A model generated the notes under the pieces. That model ran no database searches. It was not told the DNA's origin and saw nothing but the letters and a program-made list of their open reading frames with translations. Shown here piece by piece: positions 38,160-50,741 of a DNA stretch of 64,000 nt (the first letter of the stretch is position 1; the number at the start of each line of letters is the position of its first letter). Both the position numbers and the translations under genes were made by a program. Source of the stretch: Sapria himalayana (taxonomy: Eukaryota; Streptophyta; Magnoliopsida; Malpighiales; Rafflesiaceae); the NCBI GenBank assembly GCA_029783825.1, contig JAREIK010003007.1, positions 836,236-900,235 of the forward strand, written 5' to 3'.

Positions 38160-38640
38160 TCATTAATAATTAGCAAACTTGCCCTCTTTTATTTTTCGAA
38201 GCAGAAGCGAAGGGATACAAGGGAGAAACTGAGAAATTCTATCATTTCTTCTAAATCCATGTAAGTTTTTCATTGTTCTTCTCCTTCAGAATGCTATATA
38301 CATATCTCCATCTCTCTGAATTTTATTAGCATTATCGAATTTTCATTTTTTAGAATAATCGAGTATTAGCTTTTTTTTAATTCTCCCCCTATTTTCTTTC
38401 TTTTTGCTTCTATTTTCATTTAATCGATATGATTTTGACTCTACTCCATTAATGAATCTATAAATTATTAGGGTAATCTTTATTCTTCTACTGTTTAAAT
38501 TTTTAGGGTTTTATTGATTTCAAATACAATATGTTTGCATTTTGTTATATCCTTTTGTAGTTGAAGAAAATATATAATGCATGATATTTTCTGCTCCTGT
38601 AACTTAAAAAAATTAAACTTAATGTTAATGGGTTATATTT
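38160..38640 (+). promoter_or_regulatory. Leader and first intron region of CACTA-B
   Basis: Directly after the subterminal repeats comes a stretch of lower AT content (38180-38265: CGAAGCAGAAGCGAAGG, then TTCTTCTAAATCCATG) ending in a GTAAGT splice-donor match at about 38262. This suits a short 5' exon followed by a long intron running through the AT-rich tract. No start codon of TNPD is nearby, so an untranslated first exon is most likely. Confidence 0.4.
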
Positions 38641-40617
38641 TTGTTATCTCTGAATAAATTATAAACATTTAACAATATATATAAAGTTTTATAAAATTAT
38701 ACAATCGTATGACATTATATATAAATATCTATAATTTAATTTATATAAATGTATTACTTTATATATAAACACTTATATGTTTATATTAACCTATAATGTT
38801 AAATTAAAATATTTATACATATGTATTAATGTTTGTAAATATCTATACAACATTTAAATAAAACTATCCATTTATAAATTTTTTTATATAACAATTATGG
38901 AACATTAAATGATTATACAATTTTATAAATTTTTATATTACATATTAATTTTTATATAATTATAGAATATTTATAATGTTTATATAAATGTGATACAAAT
39001 ACTATATAATATTTATAAAAGTGTTACATATATATAATTATATTTAAGTAACATTTATAAAAATATTTTAATCACAAATATTATACATAAACATGTGTTT
39101 AATTATATAATCAAATGACATTGTATATAAAAGTATTTATAATTATATTTATAATTAAGTAAACTATTTTTATTATTATATTTATAACTAGACATAACTA
39201 ATTTTCAACTATATAATAAAGTATAACTATATGTATAATTTTATATAACTATATTTCTAAAAAATATATTATATGTATACTAATATATAACTATATATAA
39301 TTGTATTTTACTAAATGTATAACTATATAAATGTTATATATAATTATATCTTTAATTACATATATATTTATAGCTATATGTGTATAACTATATATAAATA
39401 TTTGTATAACTATGTAACACTCTATATAATTAAATATAATAATATTTGTAACTATATATACATATATGTATTCATATAATTAAATCAAAATATTTCTTTA
39501 TAACGTTGTATATATTTATGTGTAACTACTTATATCTATTTGTATGAATATATCTATATATAACTATATGTTAAATTATATATAACTATTTATAATTATA
39601 TATATTATATGTATAATAATATATAACTATAAATAATTGTATCTTACTATATGTATAAATATAAAATTTTGATGAATAATTATATTTAAATATTAAATTT
39701 ATAACTTATATTTAATATATATTTGTATATATTAGCATATAAAAAAGTATTCTACTATAACTATACCTATACATAACTATATGTATAAATATATAAAATT
39801 AAATGAAAACATATTTCTACATATATGTATAAATATAAGTATAACTAAATGTGTAACAATATGTATAACCACATGCAACTATATTTATAATTACTATACA
39901 ACAACATACAACATCATGTTTAACTAAATGTGTATAACTATTTATTTATATTTGTATAACTATATAAAACTCTATATAATTAAATATAACTCTATTTATA
40001 ACTATGTATACATATACGTATACATAAATGTAAATCTAGATATTTGTTTATAATTTTGTATACATTTATGTATAACTACTTATCACTACATGTATTAATA
40101 TATCTATGTATAACTATCTTCTTTAAGTATATATAACTATTTATAACTATATATATATTATATGAATAATAATATATAACTATAAATATAAAAGCTTTAT
40201 ACATAATAATATTTAAATATATACTTTACAACTTATATTTAATATATATTTGTATATATTAATATATAAAAAAGTATTCTACTATATATAAACCTATACA
40301 TAACTATATTTATAAATATATAAAATTAAATGAACAAATATATAAACCTACATGTATAAATATACGGTTAACTATATGGATAGCTATATGTATAATCACA
40401 TGTAACTATATTTATAATTACATGTATAACAACATACAACATTATATTTAACTATATTTGTATAACTATATATAAATATTTGTATAACTATATAAAAGTC
40501 TATATAATTAAATATAATTATATTTGTAACTATTTATACATATATGTATACATATATGTAAATCTATATATTTGTTTATAACTTTGTATACATTTTTGTA
40601 TAATTACTTATAATTAC

Positions 40618-40654
<37 letters not shown>

Positions 40655-40740
40655 ACTATATGTTTAACTATATATAATGATTTATAACTATATATACTAT
40701 ATGTATAATAACATATAACTATACATATATGTCACACTAT
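38640..40740. repeat. TATAACTATATA-type AT-rich tract inside CACTA-B
   Basis: About 2.1 kb of irregular copies of TATAACTATATATAA and TATGTATAAC with almost no G or C. Two sections look like a large internal duplication: 39590-39990 and 40130-40480 share AACATACAACAT, TATTCTACTATA and AACTATATTTATAA words in the same order. It includes (TG)16 at about 40620-40651. It has no coding capacity and probably lies in an intron of the TNPD transcription unit. Confidence 0.8.
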
Positions 40741-41691
40741 AATGGACCATTCCGGCACAACACGGCCATTTTTATGCCTCTATGTTTGACATTACTCATA
40801 AATAACTTTTTAAGTGGTTGATGAATCACAAGAGTTTCTTTTACATATTCTATTGCCTGCTTGCTATTTATTTTTGTTTTAAATTATTTTCATCTTACAG
40901 ACACTTATTTTTCCCAAGTGTTAGGTGTAATGAGGTATGGTTGATTCTGAAACCTCCTCCAGCTTTTGATGATACCAACCCATACAATGTGTTAAAGCCT
41001 CGAGAGAAAGCCCAACAGCTAAATACAAGACAAGTATATGGTCTAGTAGTCTTTTATGATGTAATTAAAAGTTTTACAAACAAATTTTATAGTCTTCTAA
41101 GCTACTTCTCATTATGTGTTAAGATGCAACGGATGAGAAAATAATTTGTAATTGATTGAAAAACTTTGTTTGGTATTCAGATTAGGCATAATATGTTAAT
41201 ATTAATAAGTTATAAAAAAAGATTTTATTTTTTTATTATAATTTGCATCTTTGAGAAGAGAAAACGGTCATATATGTATGTATGTATCCATGTATGTATG
41301 TATCCATGTATGTTTGTATATATGTATGTATTGAACTTTCATCCTATAAAATTTAAAAGAAAATTTCTTGTGCCTTGTGTTTCCTAGTACACCGTAATTT
41401 TGAACAAACAAAGAAGATGTTTACAGCCCTGGTTAATGTGTTTGATCCCTTTTGTTATGCTTTTACCGAATTCCTAGGTATTTATTGTTAATGCTCCATT
41501 ATGGATTAGGACAAAACCTATTGAAGTGAAAATAACTATTGGACGAGTGGAGGTGGAGGTAGATGTATAGTAGGTTGCATATCACACGTAAAAAAAAACA
41601 TTATCGGAACGAAAATAAATCTTCAATGAACATAAAATTAATTAGAGACAATCGTGTTTATTTACTAAATTGATTTTTTTTGTGACTAGTT

Positions 41692-44600
41692 ATGGAAGAC
41701 TATCGTGAATGGATGTACAAGGGTCAAATAATCAATGGAATGTTCTCTAATGAATGGGGGGATAAAGTTGATGAATTTGTTGAGCTTGTTCTTAGACATC
41801 CTGAGTGTATGAATGGTGGTACATATATAAGGTGTCATTGCACTTTAGTTAAATATCAGATAAGTCCAACAAAGGTGTATGAATTTGTTTAGTTTGCTTT
41901 TAGAATGTTGAGATAGTGAAGATGCATTTGTATAGAAATGGTTTTGTTGTGGATTACTATGTTTGGATATACCATGGTAAGAAGCAAGTCCAACAAAAGT
42001 GTCCAAGTTTAGTACGGGTGTTAGTAAGTAAAACTAATTAGATGGTCTCAGATAATATGAATCACACTAGATACCATAGAATGGTTTGTGATACTGTGGG
42101 TCCTGAATTCAACCTGAATGAGGAACCAAATGCCGAGGCAAGAAATTTGTATGACATGATTCGAGCTGGAGACAAATCTGCATATGAGAGAAATTTTAAG
42201 CATACTCAACTATCTGTGGTCGTGAGGATGTTAGAAATAAAGTGCAGACACAGGTGTCCACAGGCATGGTTTGATGATTTGTCTAATTTTATTTAAGAAT
42301 TGTTTCTAAGAGATAATCTGATGCCATTGGATTTTTACAGCATGAAGAAGTTAGTTAGAGGCTTGGGATTACCCATATAGGTCATTCATTATTGTGTGAA
42401 CAACTGTATGATAAATGAGGGTGATGATAGTGACCTTAAGAGTTGTAAAATATGTGGTCATGCTCGGTACAAGCAAAAGGTTAGGAGTTCAGGAAATAGA
42501 TGGAAGTTAAAGGTGCCATATAAGAAGATGCACGATTTTCCAATAACACCTAGGTTGTAGAGATTGTAAGCATCAATCACAACATCTAATGAAATGAGGT
42601 GGCATTCAGAGCATAATAAGGAGAATGGTAAGATGGGTCACCCTTCAGATGCCCCTGATTGGAAACATTTTGATGGGTGTTTTCCTGATTTTTCTTCTAG
42701 TATTTGAAATGTTAGGCTAGGTTTGGCTGATGGTTTTTAGCCGTTTGAACAATCTGGACTGTAATATTCATTGTGGCATGTGGTGATAATGCTATATAAC
42801 TTGCCTCCAGACTTATAGTTGAAGGAAGAATTTATGTTTTTTACTATATTAGTGTCAGCCAACGAATCCAAAGGGGAAGATAAATATTTTCTTACAGCCA
42901 TTGATAGCGGAGTTGAAAAGTCTTTGGGGTGTTGGGGTTAAAACTTATGATATTTCCAAATGGAAAAATTTTCTAATGCGCGTTGCCCACATATGGACCA
43001 TAAATGACTTTTTAGCATATTCTATGATGTCTGGGTGGAGTACAACTGGTATGTTAGCATGTATGCATTCTATGGAAGATTTTGATGCTTTTAGATTAAT
43101 TAAGAGTAGAAATAGTCGTGGTTATACACCATCATATGTTTTTGCCCATTAATCATCCATTTTGACATAACACCAAAAACTTCATTAAGAATAGAAAGGT
43201 TACTAAACAATTCACTGGGGTTAGATCTGGGGATGAAATTTTGTAGGATTTGAATAACATAGGGTTGAGGAAAGTGATAGATATTGATGCTTAGGTTGTG
43301 AATGCAGCTATATCTAAGATTTGTGGGTAAAATAAGAGAAGTATTTTCTGGGATTTTCCCTACTTGCATGAACATTTGCTTAGGCACAATCTTGATGTTA
43401 TGCATATCAAGAAGAATGTGTTTGATAATATATTCAATACAGTATTTAACATTCCAGGGAAAGCTTAGGACACATACAAATCAAGAGATGAGTTGAATAA
43501 ATATTGTCATCTTGCTCAATTTGTAAAAAATCTTGTCACCAGTAAATACCCTGATGTGCCATTTGTTATGAATAAATCATAGAAGAAGGATGTGTTAGAG
43601 TGGGTAGATGTGAACAAACTTAAGATGTTTGACATGAAAAGTCATGATTGTCATGTATTCATGTAAAGGTTGTTACCAATTGCTCTTTGAGAATTTCTGC
43701 CTAATAAAATATGGGAGCTGATGACTGAGATTTATTTATTCTTCAAGCAATTAACTTCTCCTTCTTTGACTGATGAGGAATTTAGGAATCTTGATGAATA
43801 AATTTCTATTATCTTATGAAATCTTGAGAAAATCTTATCTCTATGTTTTTTTAACTCAATGGAATATCTTCTAGTGCACTTCGCTTATGAAGCTAGGATT
43901 ACTGGTCTTATCCATTATCATTAGATGTATCCTTCAAAAAGGTAATATTAATTCACTCAACCAATTCTTTTCCTACACACACACACACACACACAAATGA
44001 CTTGAAATATTCAATGATCTTTTGTAGATACTTGAGGAAAATAAAACATACAAAATGAATAGGGCTCAGGTTGATAATTCTATATCAATAGGTTAAATTA
44101 TGGATGAGGCTGCCAAATTAGAATCATTATATTTCAAAGAAGGAGATCCAACTCGTCCACTTAATGAAAAGCCGAATGAGGTTTTTCTTATTGATATTGT
44201 GGATAATGATAAGTTTGAAATTTGCAAGCCTTGGGTAAAGAAATTGATGCTTACGGAAAATGGTATCTAGCAGACAATAAATATACTACAACACTTCTAT
44301 ATGTCCTAATGAATTTTTTAGAGATTCAATCATTCATAAAGTAAGTATTACCTAAAAGTCAAATGAGATCTATTTACCATTTTAATTTATTATTTTTTAT
44401 CAATGTATCCATTATTTCTAAATTCTTTTTTTTGTCAATTTGTTACAGATAAATATAAATAGTTTCCAAACATGAATGAAGAAGCTATCAATGCCATGAC
44501 GAAGCAAGAATTTCCATCATTGTTTGAAAACATACTTATGTTTACTTAAAATTAAAATCACAAAGTAATTATTTTGTTCTAATAAAAATTTATAATTGTA

Positions 44601-45290
44601 ATCTCAACAATCCATTGATTTTCGATTGTAGGTTCTTAATCATGAAAATAAAATTTTCAATCATTATCTTCGAAGTATAGCACGAGGTCCTCCAATAGAG
44701 GTTAGAACTTATAATGGTTACTGTATGAATGGTTTTAAATTTCACACTAAATTGTATAGTAGTTATCAGGCAACAGATAATATGGAAATATGCATTAAAA
44801 GATCTGTATACAATAAAATTGAATATGACTATTACGGGACTCTGGTCAAAGTGATCGAGTTAGAATTTGAAGCCCTCGCGATTAAATTAACAGTATTATT
44901 CAAATGTGATGATTCAATCCAACACCACATGTTAGTGATGTTGTCCATCCTCGATATTAACTTGTTGATGTGAACGATAAAAAATGATTCAATATGTATG
45001 AACATTTTGTATTAGTAGTACAAGCATCACAGGTTTATTATTGTGAATATCTGGGTCAAACCCATCCTAGAAAGGATTGGAAAGCTGTGTGCAAAATAAA
45101 AGCAAGGGTTCAAATTGACATCTCCGCAACACCAAGAACTAATGTCATAGACCCAGCTTTTCAAAATGATTACAAAGATGTTATAATAGAAGCTATGGTG
45201 GGGGATGAAGATGTCCTTTTAGTCATATCTATTGAGATGAATATAAGTGGGAATTTAGATGTTGATGAATATTTAATTGATAATTAGGAA
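41692..45290 (+). pseudogene. CACTA-B transposase TNPD, pseudogene
   Basis: Start MEDYREWMYKGQIINGMFSN at 41692; the transposase-associated domain ends MHLYRNGFVVDYYVWIYHGK. Then come TRYHRMVCDTVGPEFNLNEE, KHTQLSVVVRMLEIK, CKICGHARYKQK, the tnp2 blocks (MRWHSEH, HPSDAPDWKHFDGCFPDFSS, NVRLGLADGF, HMDHK), the DUF4218 block (MTEIYLFFKQLTSPSLTDEE, FFNSMEYLLVHFAYEARIT) and, after introns with (AC)n at 43975-43995, DUF4216 (RGPPIEVRTYNGYCMNGFKF, YDYYGTLVKVIELEFEALAI, QVYYCEYLGQTHPRKDWKAV). Frames shift at least four times and stops are frequent. It is full-length in extent, unlike the TNPD of CACTA-A. TNPD is the catalytic subunit by family knowledge. Confidence 0.92.
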
Positions 45291-45497
45291 GAAATGAGTG
45301 ATGAAAAGAAGTTTAAAAATGATGTTACTACATTTGAAAAGAGAGATGTACTAGATTTGGATGATTCTGATGAGAATGAGTAGACAGTAAGTTTTATGTT
45401 ATTTTAATTATTAATCATTTTTGTTTATGTTAATTGTCTTATGTATTTTACTTGAAGCTTACTAATCAATAATATGTTGTTTATTATTTTTAATAGA

Positions 45498-47276
45498 TAT
45501 GACATATGGACGAGGTAGAGGCAGCACGTTGCAAGGTCATACCAGTTCTGGTATGGGTAGCGAGGTATTAGGTATGCTCGAACCTGGTTGAAGGTCATGG
45601 GTGGATAAGATGCCACAGTAGACAGAGAAGGTTGTAAATGTTCCGTAGCAGTAGCATCAGTAGACTGATCCACATAATGGTATTGAGATTTTGATGAATG
45701 ATCAAGAGAAGTGGGAGGGAGAGGAGGGAGAGGATGGAGATATTGGAACGTCTTCCTTAGAGTACCCTACAGACGAGACTCTCCCTATTACTTAGTTTGA
45801 TCCGAAAATTGATAATCCGTAAGATATAAAACTTAACTAATGATTTATTAATTTCTTAATTTATTTCTAACTTGCTATTAAATTTTAGGTTACATGACAA
45901 ATTTAGAGTGTTTGGTTCCATTTCTAGAGTTTTGAAGATTATTTTTAGGAAGTCCTTTAAACCTTATGGACATAATTGGAAGTCACTGACACATAGTGAC
46001 CAATTAATAATTTGGATTGAATTTAAGGTACATATTTCTACCTAACATTTTTTACATATTTTATTTATTCTTTTGTTCACTGGTTAAAAATGTTTTAATT
46101 ATAATTGCAAAAAGTTTATAGGTGGACACAGCCAAATGAGGCGATCAAAAGAGTGTTCTACAAATATGGTGCCAGTCAGTATAAAGACACCATGTACGAG
46201 ATCAAAAATAAATGGTTGAAGAAGAAAGAACAAGATATGAGTGTCCTAGATCATGTTTTCAAGGAGTGGCAGAGAAGATGGGAAGATCTTGATTATAGGA
46301 AGAGGTTAGATAAGCATAGCAGCAATCATCGCTCATAGCTGGCTGGGGAGGGTAGTGTCATGTCAACACACACTTGTGGATCTCACTCTATGCATGAGCA
46401 TGAATGAGCATTGATATAATTTCTAATTTATATTTTTTATGTTTATTACTTTATGAATTATGTTCAATTATGCCTAATTTTCATTTGTCATAAAATTTTT
46501 TTTTTCAATAGAATTAACGTATGTATTGTGTGTAATAAAAGACACGCAAGGAGGTTAAGAAGTCCAATCCTCCTCACTTATTCAAATACAAGCACACGAA
46601 GGCTCATGATGATCAGACTTTTGTTGATCAGAGATCTCATACTGTAAATGTAAGTTTTATTTAAAAAAAATTCTCTCTTTTTTTTGAATATAAATTTAAA
46701 TACATATCATACATATTTATTAGGCGAGATATGAGGAAATGTTAGCTGCTATGACTCAAGTGTATTCCAGTCTACTTCAAGTTTATGTGATGGTGCAATA
46801 GGTAGTTCTCATTCATCAGCTCCACCAGTTGATACGAATCAGATTTGGTATGTGGTTGTTGATGGTAAGGAGAAGATGTCCGTCTATGGTGTCGGTTCAT
46901 CGACATCATCATTCTACTCACATTGGCAACTAGATAATGAAGCTGCATTTTCAGGACCAGATTCGAATTTGTTATTGATGATGGAGAAATTTCAAGACGT
47001 GATGCGAAATGATATACAGTATTAGTTGGCCGATACCGAGCGACGCATAATTGACTATGAGGATGATAGGGATGAGTTCCGTCTGCATTTTGACTGGCTT
47101 ACAAAGAAGTTTCAGGATGGAGGACTACAATTCAACCCTGATGATCTACCTCAGATTATTTGGCATAATGCTCTAGCTACAACATCTACTCCATCACCTA
47201 TAGCAGCACCTGCAGCAACTGCATCAGCACTAGCAGCAGTAGATAGCTCAGCCCCAGTACCTGACATCTCACCATG
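45498..47276 (+). pseudogene. CACTA-B Transposase_24-type partner gene, pseudogene
   Basis: It opens with MTYGRGRGSTLQGHTSSGMG (about 45498), then a Gln/Pro-rich linker, LHDKFRVFGSISRVLKII (45893), the core KVYRWTQPNEAIKRVFYKYG and NKWLKKKEQDMSVL with WQRRWEDL (46105-46335), the KHTKAHDDQTFVDQRSH block (46575-46640), ARYEEMLAAMTQVYSSLLQV, VDTNQIWYVVVDGK, and a C-terminal coil with an Ala/Ser/Pro tail ending at 47276. Introns are plausible at 45830-45890, 46028-46104, 46410-46510 and 46650-46722. It closes about 130 bases before the right terminus. The frame is broken in several exons. It probably bound the subterminal GACCAAA repeats. Confidence 0.88.
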
Positions 47277-47410
47277 AAAACCAAATATGTCTCAGCATAA
47301 TGATTATGAAACTAGGTCGGTAAATCATCATTAATATGTTTACCGACCAAAAAACAGCTAATTACCTACCAAATAATTGGTCGGTAATTTAGTGAATTTT
47401 AGTAGAGATC

Positions 47411-48730
47411 ACACATCTTAGTATTATTCTCACTTAGATACTTTTAACTTTAAAATTCTTATAAAATCTTATATATTAGAATTTATATAATCATACATTT
47501 AAGTCATAAAGAATAAATACACATAAAAAAATATAGCTTACAATATACCCACATAATTCTCACTACAAATATGATTTGTAATCCTCTATATAAAAATATG
47601 AAAATGATTATGATAACTTACATACTTAAAAGCACTCATATAAAACAATAAATAATTATAAAAATTTGATAAATTATATAATAATGGAGAAATATTGTTA
47701 GTTTCCTAAAGATTTGATCATTTAAATCTCATTATGATTATAGTTTGCATATGTGTTTCAAAAGTTACATATGAAATTAGATCATTTAAATCCCAAAAGA
47801 TAACTTGAAGCATTGGGTGATTTCAGAATTTCCAAGACATACATAGAAGAATGTCCCACTTTCTTTTTAAACTTCTAAATTTTTACAAAGGACCCAAAAA
47901 ATGTGTAGCATGTCCCCACAGACCAAAATTTTTATAATTTATTATGTTTTTAAGATATATGTCAACCCCTTTTGTGCATTCATGATATGTTTCTTTTATT
48001 TTCAAATATTCTTTATGAAGTTTCATATGAAACACACCCATGGAATCCACATATAAACCATTTATATTCTAAATTTGAATATTGAGGTTTTGAGCATAGT
48101 AAGAACCATGGGTCACTCAATGTTAGTATGGAGCCACAAATGAATCATTTTTTCATAAGTTAGTCTGTTAGTGAAGAATATCATCATGGATGGTTCTCTC
48201 TAACATCCAGCATCCATTGCCAAAAATTTTTTAGAAATGGAATTATGCGCCAAAAACTCATTGATTTAAGAAGCATATTAGCTCCTTGATAATTTCCTTT
48301 CAAATTTTATATGGCAATGCCCCATTGAAGAAAGTAATGTATCATCAAAAAATGAAAGAAATAGATGAGTTGATGATAAATAAAAATCTTTGGAACACAT
48401 TGAAATGTAAATACATTGTTCGCCAAATAGCAACAACATTTCATGTTCTTAATTAAACCTCTCAGAGTCGACAAGTCACCCATTATTGGTCCCCCACCAC
48501 CTATCAAAGTAACAAACTGCAACAAAGTAACAAAGAATATGAATATAATACTTACCCAAAATAAATCTTAAAATATTTCACCCTACCATATTGCTGGTTC
48601 AACTGAGTTTTACCCTCAATAAAAGATCTAGACTAAATCTCATAGTAGTGATGTAAATATGTCTAGGAGAACACAGTATCAAAAATAATAATGAAAATAT
48701 AAAGTTAACCCAAGATATTGATTCCTCACC
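47411..48730. other. Intergenic DNA without recognised features
   Basis: AT-rich and stop-filled. A minus-strand 72-codon frame at 48307-48525 has no recognisable domain; because the UTP6 exon lies just upstream on the same strand, it could be decayed downstream UTP6 or capture sequence, which I cannot show. Nothing else is seen. Confidence 0.35.
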
Positions 48731-48924
48731 ATCAGCTTGTTGAGGTATGTAAGTTCCATTCAAATATACTCCACTCATAGATTGAATTTGAGCAAATTCT
48801 TAAACCATTGTGCATAAGAACCCTAGTAGTTGTAGCATTTAAGTTATGATTAAATTCCCAAGTTGCAGCATAATTCCAAACTTCAATAACCTTTGGATGA
48901 AATCAAATTGCTTGAGCTAGTACC
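48731..48924 (-). pseudogene. UTP6 (U3 snoRNA-associated protein) exon remnant
   Basis: The minus-strand segment starts just after a splice-acceptor-like TGTAG and reads VLAQAI, stop, FHPKVIEVWNYAATWEFNHN, LNATTTRVLMHNGLRIC, then after a one-base shift VEYI, stop, MELTYLNKL. UTP6 proteins carry HAT-type repeats with the conserved run HPKVPGVWIYAAAWEFDHNL, LMQxGLRVCPxS, and WVEYLRMELTYLNKLKARK. The protein is part of the small-subunit processome in the nucleolus. Only one exon of about 64 codons is visible, with two stops and a frameshift. Intron-type flanks argue for a DNA-level capture or an old truncated duplicate rather than a processed copy. Confidence 0.75.
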
Positions 48925-49889
48925 TACATGAATTAAAATAAATGGATTAACCTAAAGAGGTCTAGAGCTTGTTAATAAAAGTAACCTAATATAGCTATAT
49001 CCAACAATAATAATGTGTCTATGCTCAGAAATCTCAATATTTTATAGATTGCTACAACAGTAAGATATGCTGGCATGCTCTACAACTTGATTAATTCAAG
49101 TGAAATGGATCGAAGAATGATACATGAGATAGGGATGCTGATTAAAACATGAACATGTGTGAGACAGAAATAATCAATAACATGATATGATATGGAATGG
49201 AACATTTTTGCATTAAAACCCTAAAAATTGATAAAAAAAAAGAAGAACAATACCTTCTTCATCATCAATATTTTACACGAGACCTTGTTTGTGGTGCTCC
49301 TATAAGTTGGTGTTCATGCTTACCAAAGCGAAGATGGTTCAACGAGATGAAGTTGTAGAGTTTATGAAGAGGGTTCCATTTGGATGAAAAAACATGTGCG
49401 ATTAATCATGGATTCATGGTATAAATAAAGTGCCTGATATATAGATGCATGAGTGGAGAAGTGAATTTTGGAGATGATATGGAAAAGCTGTAGATTCCTA
49501 CAGCCAAGGATGGGATGCTGGTGTTCTAGTTTAGGTCTTGACTATTCTACATTGTATGTTGTGTTTTTCTGAAATCACATCGGATTTCTGAAATGCCATT
49601 GAATTTTTGAAATCGGAACAATAGAAACTTTTCATTATTGGGTTTGTAAAAAAATTATATTTAGCTACGAATTACCAAGGGAAAATCCATATCTAAAGTT
49701 GTTGCTAATTTTCATATTATTTTATTTTAAAAAAACATACTATTTCATATAACCTTAATTAAATTGTATAAATATATAACCCTACAAAATTTATAATATT
49801 TCATATTTTTAATAATTTATTGATAAATCTATAATATTATTTTATAAATAAAAAATATTATGTAATTATAAAAAAGTATTTCATAAATA

Positions 49890-49924
<35 letters not shown>

Positions 49925-50382
49925 TTATACATTTTTAAGAATTTAATATATTTTTATGAATAAAATATGAAATAAATTTTTAGGCATAAAAATTTATATT
50001 ATTTGATATAATTTAGGATTTATAAAAATCCTAAAATAACATAAAGTGAGAAGATTATTAAAAAAGATATATTTATTATTTTAATAAGAACGGAATATAA
50101 AAAGCTAATATTAAATATTCTACTCAAAGGTTTAACTCTTATAAATTTCAATAGTGCAAAAATAAAACTTGAATTCAAATCAATGTAGGGTCAGATTGGT
50201 AGTGCTCTTCAAAAGTGTTTTATAGGGCGAAAAATAATTTTAAGTGTTTTTAGGACAAAGAAATATCATTATTAATATTTTTAAAAACTCTTTTGAAACC
50301 ATAAAAAACATTTGAAGTATTCTTTTAATAAGCACCTCTAGAAATTTTTTTTATAAATCATAAAAAGTTTTTGGATATAATA
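48925..50382. other. AT-rich DNA with CACTA-family scraps
   Basis: From 48925 to 49640 no feature is recognised. From about 49655 the words TTTAGCTACGAATTACCAAGGGAAAA resemble, in part, the subterminal motif of the satellite-flanking CACTA family, and 49735-49815 matches 7500-7580. A pure (AT)n lies at about 49891-49922. So the family also sits on the left of satellite array 3, separated from it by the hAT-like end. Confidence 0.5.
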
Positions 50383-50740
50383 TAGGTATCAAATGGGCCA
50401 GGTGGCCAGGGCATGGCCCAAAGTCTTATGCAATTCGGTCATGCCTGGCCCGACATGCCACACTGCAATGTCGTGCCCGGGCCCATGCTGGGTTGACCCT
50501 CTGCATGAATCACGTCGTGCAATGCCTTGGGATTTTGGCCCATGTGTCATGCCAAGCATGGCATGGGTTCTTGGAACTTGGGCATGGCAAGGGGGACGAT
50601 GCGGTGATGCACAATGGGCAACGGCTAGACATGCCCAATGGGCGATGGTGATGTGGCGACATGCCCCTTGAAACCTTAATTTTTTAAAAAAAGACCCGCC
50701 CTAAGTCAAATCGACCCATCCAACCAGACCAACCCGATCT
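50383..50740. mobile_element. GC-rich hAT-like terminal fragment
   Basis: A sudden GC-rich island starts TAGGTATCAAATGGGCCAGG and carries many GGCCCA, GGCATGGC, GCCCGGGC and GGGCAA words. Plant hAT ends commonly begin with a (C/T)AGGGGTGTCAAATGGGCC-like sequence followed by GGCCCG-rich subterminal repeats; the resemblance is good but the 5' tip is changed. The 92-codon open frame in it is due to low stop density in GC-rich repeats. The fragment stops at about 50740 against the satellite, and no second end is seen. Confidence 0.5.
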
Positions 50741-50741
50741 A

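Larger units (their letters stand above)
37465..47407 (+). mobile_element. CACTA-B: full-length, degenerate En/Spm-type element
   Basis: The left terminus CACTACTAAAAATA begins at 37465; the right terminus ATTTTAGTAGAG ends at 47407, an inverted match with one changed base near the tip. ATC flanks both sides (37462-37464 and 47408-47410), fitting the 3-base target duplication of CACTA elements. Subterminal GACCAAA/TTTGGTCGG words are abundant at both ends. The order inside is leader, AT-rich tract, TNPD and Transposase_24, all on the plus strand, about 9.9 kb. Both genes are broken, so it could only move with help. Confidence 0.93.

Noticed and set aside
41166..41387. 73-codon frame with Cys-Met-Tyr-Val repeats
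   Set aside because: Driven by a TATG microsatellite at 41270-41335 inside the CACTA-B leader.
50393..50671. 92-codon frame in the GC-rich island
   Set aside because: Repeated GGCATGGC/GGCCCA words with few stops; no protein-like pattern. The island is better explained as a hAT-like end.
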